Shown here: positions 63,001 through 64,000 of the stretch, piece by piece
Layout of the letters: the number at the start of each line of letters is the position of its first letter
Numbering within the stretch: position 1 is the first letter of the stretch
DNA from: Martinezella calliandrae
GTDB lineage: Bacteria; Pseudomonadota; Alphaproteobacteria; Rhizobiales; Rhizobiaceae
NCBI RefSeq assembly: GCF_030272695.1
Contig: NZ_JARFYN010000002.1
Span: 62,001-126,000, forward strand
Length of the DNA: 64,000 nucleotides
Direction: 5' to 3'
Notes under the pieces: model-generated
What the model saw: the letters and a program-made list of their open reading frames with translations, nothing else
What the model was told of the DNA's origin: nothing
The model's database searches: none
Translations under genes and position numbers: made by a program

Positions 63001-63289
63001 CGGGGTCGATCTGCTCGCTGAGTGTCGTGAAGCCGCAGAGATCGGCAAAGAGCACCGTCACTGGCCGCCGGTCGGCATCGCTATCCGCTTTCGGCGGTAT
63101 GGTTTCGATCGTTGGCTTAGCTGCGGGTTGGGCTGTGTCGGAAATCGAGGCGCCGCATCTGGGGCAGAAGGCAAAATCAGGCTTGCAGGGATAGCCGCAG
63201 GCAGCGCAGGACACAGGTTGCTTTGCGCCGCATCGCGGGCAGAAAGCAAAACCGCTCTGAATATCGAAACCGCAGCCGGCGCATTCCAT
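60044..63289 (-). CDS. Zinc-ribbon / class III adenylate cyclase / AAA-type ATPase / TPR protein
   Basis: A 1081-residue multidomain signalling protein. Domains in order: two zinc ribbons (residues about 1-50, with CxxC pairs at 3/6, 17/20, 28/31 and 42/45), a class III cyclase homology domain (about 75-255; metal Asp83 in LFADLCGF and Asp127 in FVGDALLALFG; VTGDTVNTAQRL near 200), an AAA_16/STAND-like ATPase (Walker A GEAGIGKS at 305-312; Walker B LLLVIEDLHWAD) and a long TPR-rich region (about 650-1075). All catalytic positions I can check look intact. Start at 63289 (MECAGCGF) with GAGG eight bases before; GTG at 63298 is possible. No operon partner. Confidence 0.92.
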   Translation of the reverse strand: MECAGCGFDIQSGFAFCPRCGAKQPVSCAACGYPCKPDFAFCPRCGASISDTAQPAAKPTIETIPPKADSDADRRPVTVLFADLCGFTTLSEQIDPEVMRVLQNELFEEMTQAVEAYGGFVDKFVGDALLALFGAPVAHEDDPVRALNAALDMIERAMQVGERWQSRAGLPLRLHIGINSGPVVTGSFGAVSTKSYSVTGDTVNTAQRLQSMAGENDILVGPLTYRLTRHAFAFESLGAQALRGKSGNVLVHRLTGPLEAPYTARGLESFGLQAPMIGRDTELSRLLTCLDLACGGAAQLVRLIGEAGIGKSRLVNEFIGIAGNAVRFQGLAIRKATCSPLGEQSYGTLGAVVRSAYGIGERDNLDRTRQLLAAGFRALDLTQQDIDGLLPLFLHVLGLGDPSGTLRHIEPEQLRRQIFYAVRTVFERRLAQGPLLLVIEDLHWADAASLEVLRFMMDRLERSRLMLLAIYRPTSQIDPLDSNRVSVTVQRLGPLIAADGQKLLAAFFGEGHGNVPVTMRKRILDRAGGNPLFIEEILRRLIEIGTLRNDGQRWHVAAEDTDVDIPVNLQALLLARVDRLPHEIRRLAQEAAVVGPKFEIALLRIVATDPAAIDPALDYLCDANIIEELRGPDAGVSPAYRFSQSLLHDVIYHNLLLQRRMELHRRIGQALERQYGSAPDRPEHLAQLGHHFSLTAEKAKGATYLMVAGDLARKTYANDDAMRLYRQALAAFADEPEVTPEQLALLERLADLCGPAGLRDAAINHYQRALAIHRTRDDRIAAARILRKIGRLYLDAGRRDQAEAHCAEAEAMIATIDAPVEHAHLLQERGYLAFRMGDQTAAAEWATQALQCLQTLPIDGTTETGREAARAMAEALNTKGAALARLGRRRDAVHEVERSLSVAEKADLQSAACRAYSNLGVLYTVVDPASAIKVCQRGLEVATRIGDLGFQARLLANLAVSCCTFTHRCATEGVPAAEKAVEIDRALDQRDHLSVPLIVLGQIHQCHGQPTLARKYYEEALEVAKEIDEPQLLFPCYDGLATLSLERDDMDEAERYFTLAQDVCARHNLDPGTLVVLPFLD

Positions 63290-63426
63290 CGGACGCACCT
63301 CGAAAAAAGCCCGGTGCGCCGTGGCTCCTTCGGCAGCAACCGCCGGGCTTCAATTAAAGGACGAGCATGAACATGAACCTGCTGCCCCAGGCCTGCAAGT
63401 ACCAAACATAGGTGACAGAGGAGCGA

Positions 63427-64000
63427 CTATCGCCGCTTGAACGCCCAGCCCTCGGGCCGTTTCTCGATCACCGTCACTGTATCGCCGATCATCACAGAGC
63501 CTTCGCCGCGCGGTACGGCATTCCAGCCGAAGAGGAGGCCGGGGACTCGGCGGTCGGCAGACATGCGGACACGCCCCATGGCCGGGATCGGGTTTGGAAC
63601 ATCGCGCGAGCCGGTTTTCTGGTCCTGCGTCGTCATGATGCAGCGGTCACAGGGCTTGACGAGGTCGAGGCGAATGCCGCCGACCTCGATTGCCGCCCAG
63701 CGGTCCTCGGGCCACGCCTCATCGCAATCGATGACGATGTTGGGGCGGAAGCGCGCCATGGCGACCGACCCTTCCCCATGGGCTGCAAGAGCGGCATTTA
63801 GCGCCTTCAGCGAGCCAGTGGTGGTGATTAGGATCTGGTATCCGTCGACGAAGGTGACCGGCGTGTCGCTGCCTGCCCATGCCGGATTGGCGATGCGTTT
63901 CGCAAAGCTGTCGAAGAACACCATTTTGACGTCGCGGCCGAGCCAGGCCGACAACGCCTTGTTCGTCTCCGCATCGGCGATGGAAGCGTTCACGGTAGAC
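63427..64000 (-). CDS. MOSC-domain protein (N-terminus beyond window)
   Basis: A C-terminal portion of 190 or more residues of a MOSC protein (YcbX-like). It has FRPNIVIDCDEAWPEDRW and the molybdenum-cofactor-handling Cys in LVKPCDRCIMTTQD. The frame remains open to the right edge; the N-terminal MOSC_N-type beta-barrel half expected for this family is not in the window, so the gene is partial. A GTG at 63993 is probably internal. MOSC proteins reduce N-hydroxylated substrates or deliver sulfur; specific role unknown. Confidence 0.85.
   Translation of the reverse strand, partial: STVNASIADAETNKALSAWLGRDVKMVFFDSFAKRIANPAWAGSDTPVTFVDGYQILITTTGSLKALNAALAAHGEGSVAMARFRPNIVIDCDEAWPEDRWAAIEVGGIRLDLVKPCDRCIMTTQDQKTGSRDVPNPIPAMGRVRMSADRRVPGLLFGWNAVPRGEGSVMIGDTVTVIEKRPEGWAFKRR

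Noticed and set aside
1..64000. CRISPR arrays, insertion sequences, prophage or toxin-antitoxin modules
   Set aside because: No regularly spaced direct repeats, transposase, integrase or recognisable toxin/antitoxin pair was found on reading the window.

Overview
The window looks like a chromosomal segment of a fast-growing rhizobium (Rhizobium or a close relative). The gene content supports this: tandem RopA-type Porin_2 porins, the order smpB / NYN / rpoZ / bifunctional rsh / acpS-lepB-rnc-era / recO, an iolCDEB operon with an RpiR-type IolR, a GT2/GT39 pair like the rhizobial lipid A galacturonosyl system, and GC-rich coding sequence. No insertion sequence, integrase, phage gene or CRISPR array was seen. 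The assignment comes from reading the sequence, not from a database search.

Layout. 1-9.3 kb: an SDR lacking the classical catalytic Tyr/Lys, ETF-ubiquinone oxidoreductase, a GNAT, an EamA exporter divergent from an Lrp regulator, MgtE, then a decayed HxlR / zinc-ADH divergent pair and an MFS exporter. 9.6-14 kb: a lipid kinase, a glutamine-synthetase-like (PuuA-type) gene broken by two frame changes, a putrescine-type aminotransferase, and a Nudix hydrolase. 14-17.6 kb: polyprenyl-phosphate glycosyltransferase, GT39 transferase and a divergent flippase-like membrane protein. 17.6-20.1 kb: three DGPF/YCII proteins and an ECF42-type sigma factor, preceded by two motifs that fit the ECF42 promoter. 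20.1-31.1 kb: small regulators, AMP nucleosidase, small secreted or membrane proteins, an aminotransferase, a TetR/DUF4267/DoxX unit, PilZ, a host-attachment family protein and a MATE transporter.

31-40.7 kb: inositol catabolism (iolB, iolE, iolD, iolC-DUF2090, iolR) plus a Gfo/Idh/MocA dehydrogenase, with four GGAA-N6-TTCC-like sites in the promoters, then a ferredoxin-reductase-type flavoprotein and tRNA-Ser(GCU). 41-45 kb: two tandem porins with matching promoter geometry and terminators, and an alpha/beta hydrolase. 45-59.3 kb: core genes slt, dapA, smpB, NYN nuclease, rpoZ, rsh, DUF3563, DUF2062, acpS, lepB, rnc, era, Crp/Fnr, a single-domain response regulator and recO. 59-64 kb: a peroxiredoxin-like protein, a 1081-residue zinc-ribbon / class III cyclase / ATPase / TPR protein, and a MOSC protein cut by the right edge.

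The items most worth a second look are the ECF42-DGPF module with its putative self-promoters, two short upstream ORFs with near-perfect Shine-Dalgarno sites that could couple translation to the next gene, a terminator-like hairpin between rpoZ and rsh, the set of IolR-like operators, and the cluster of damaged genes between 7 and 12 kb.
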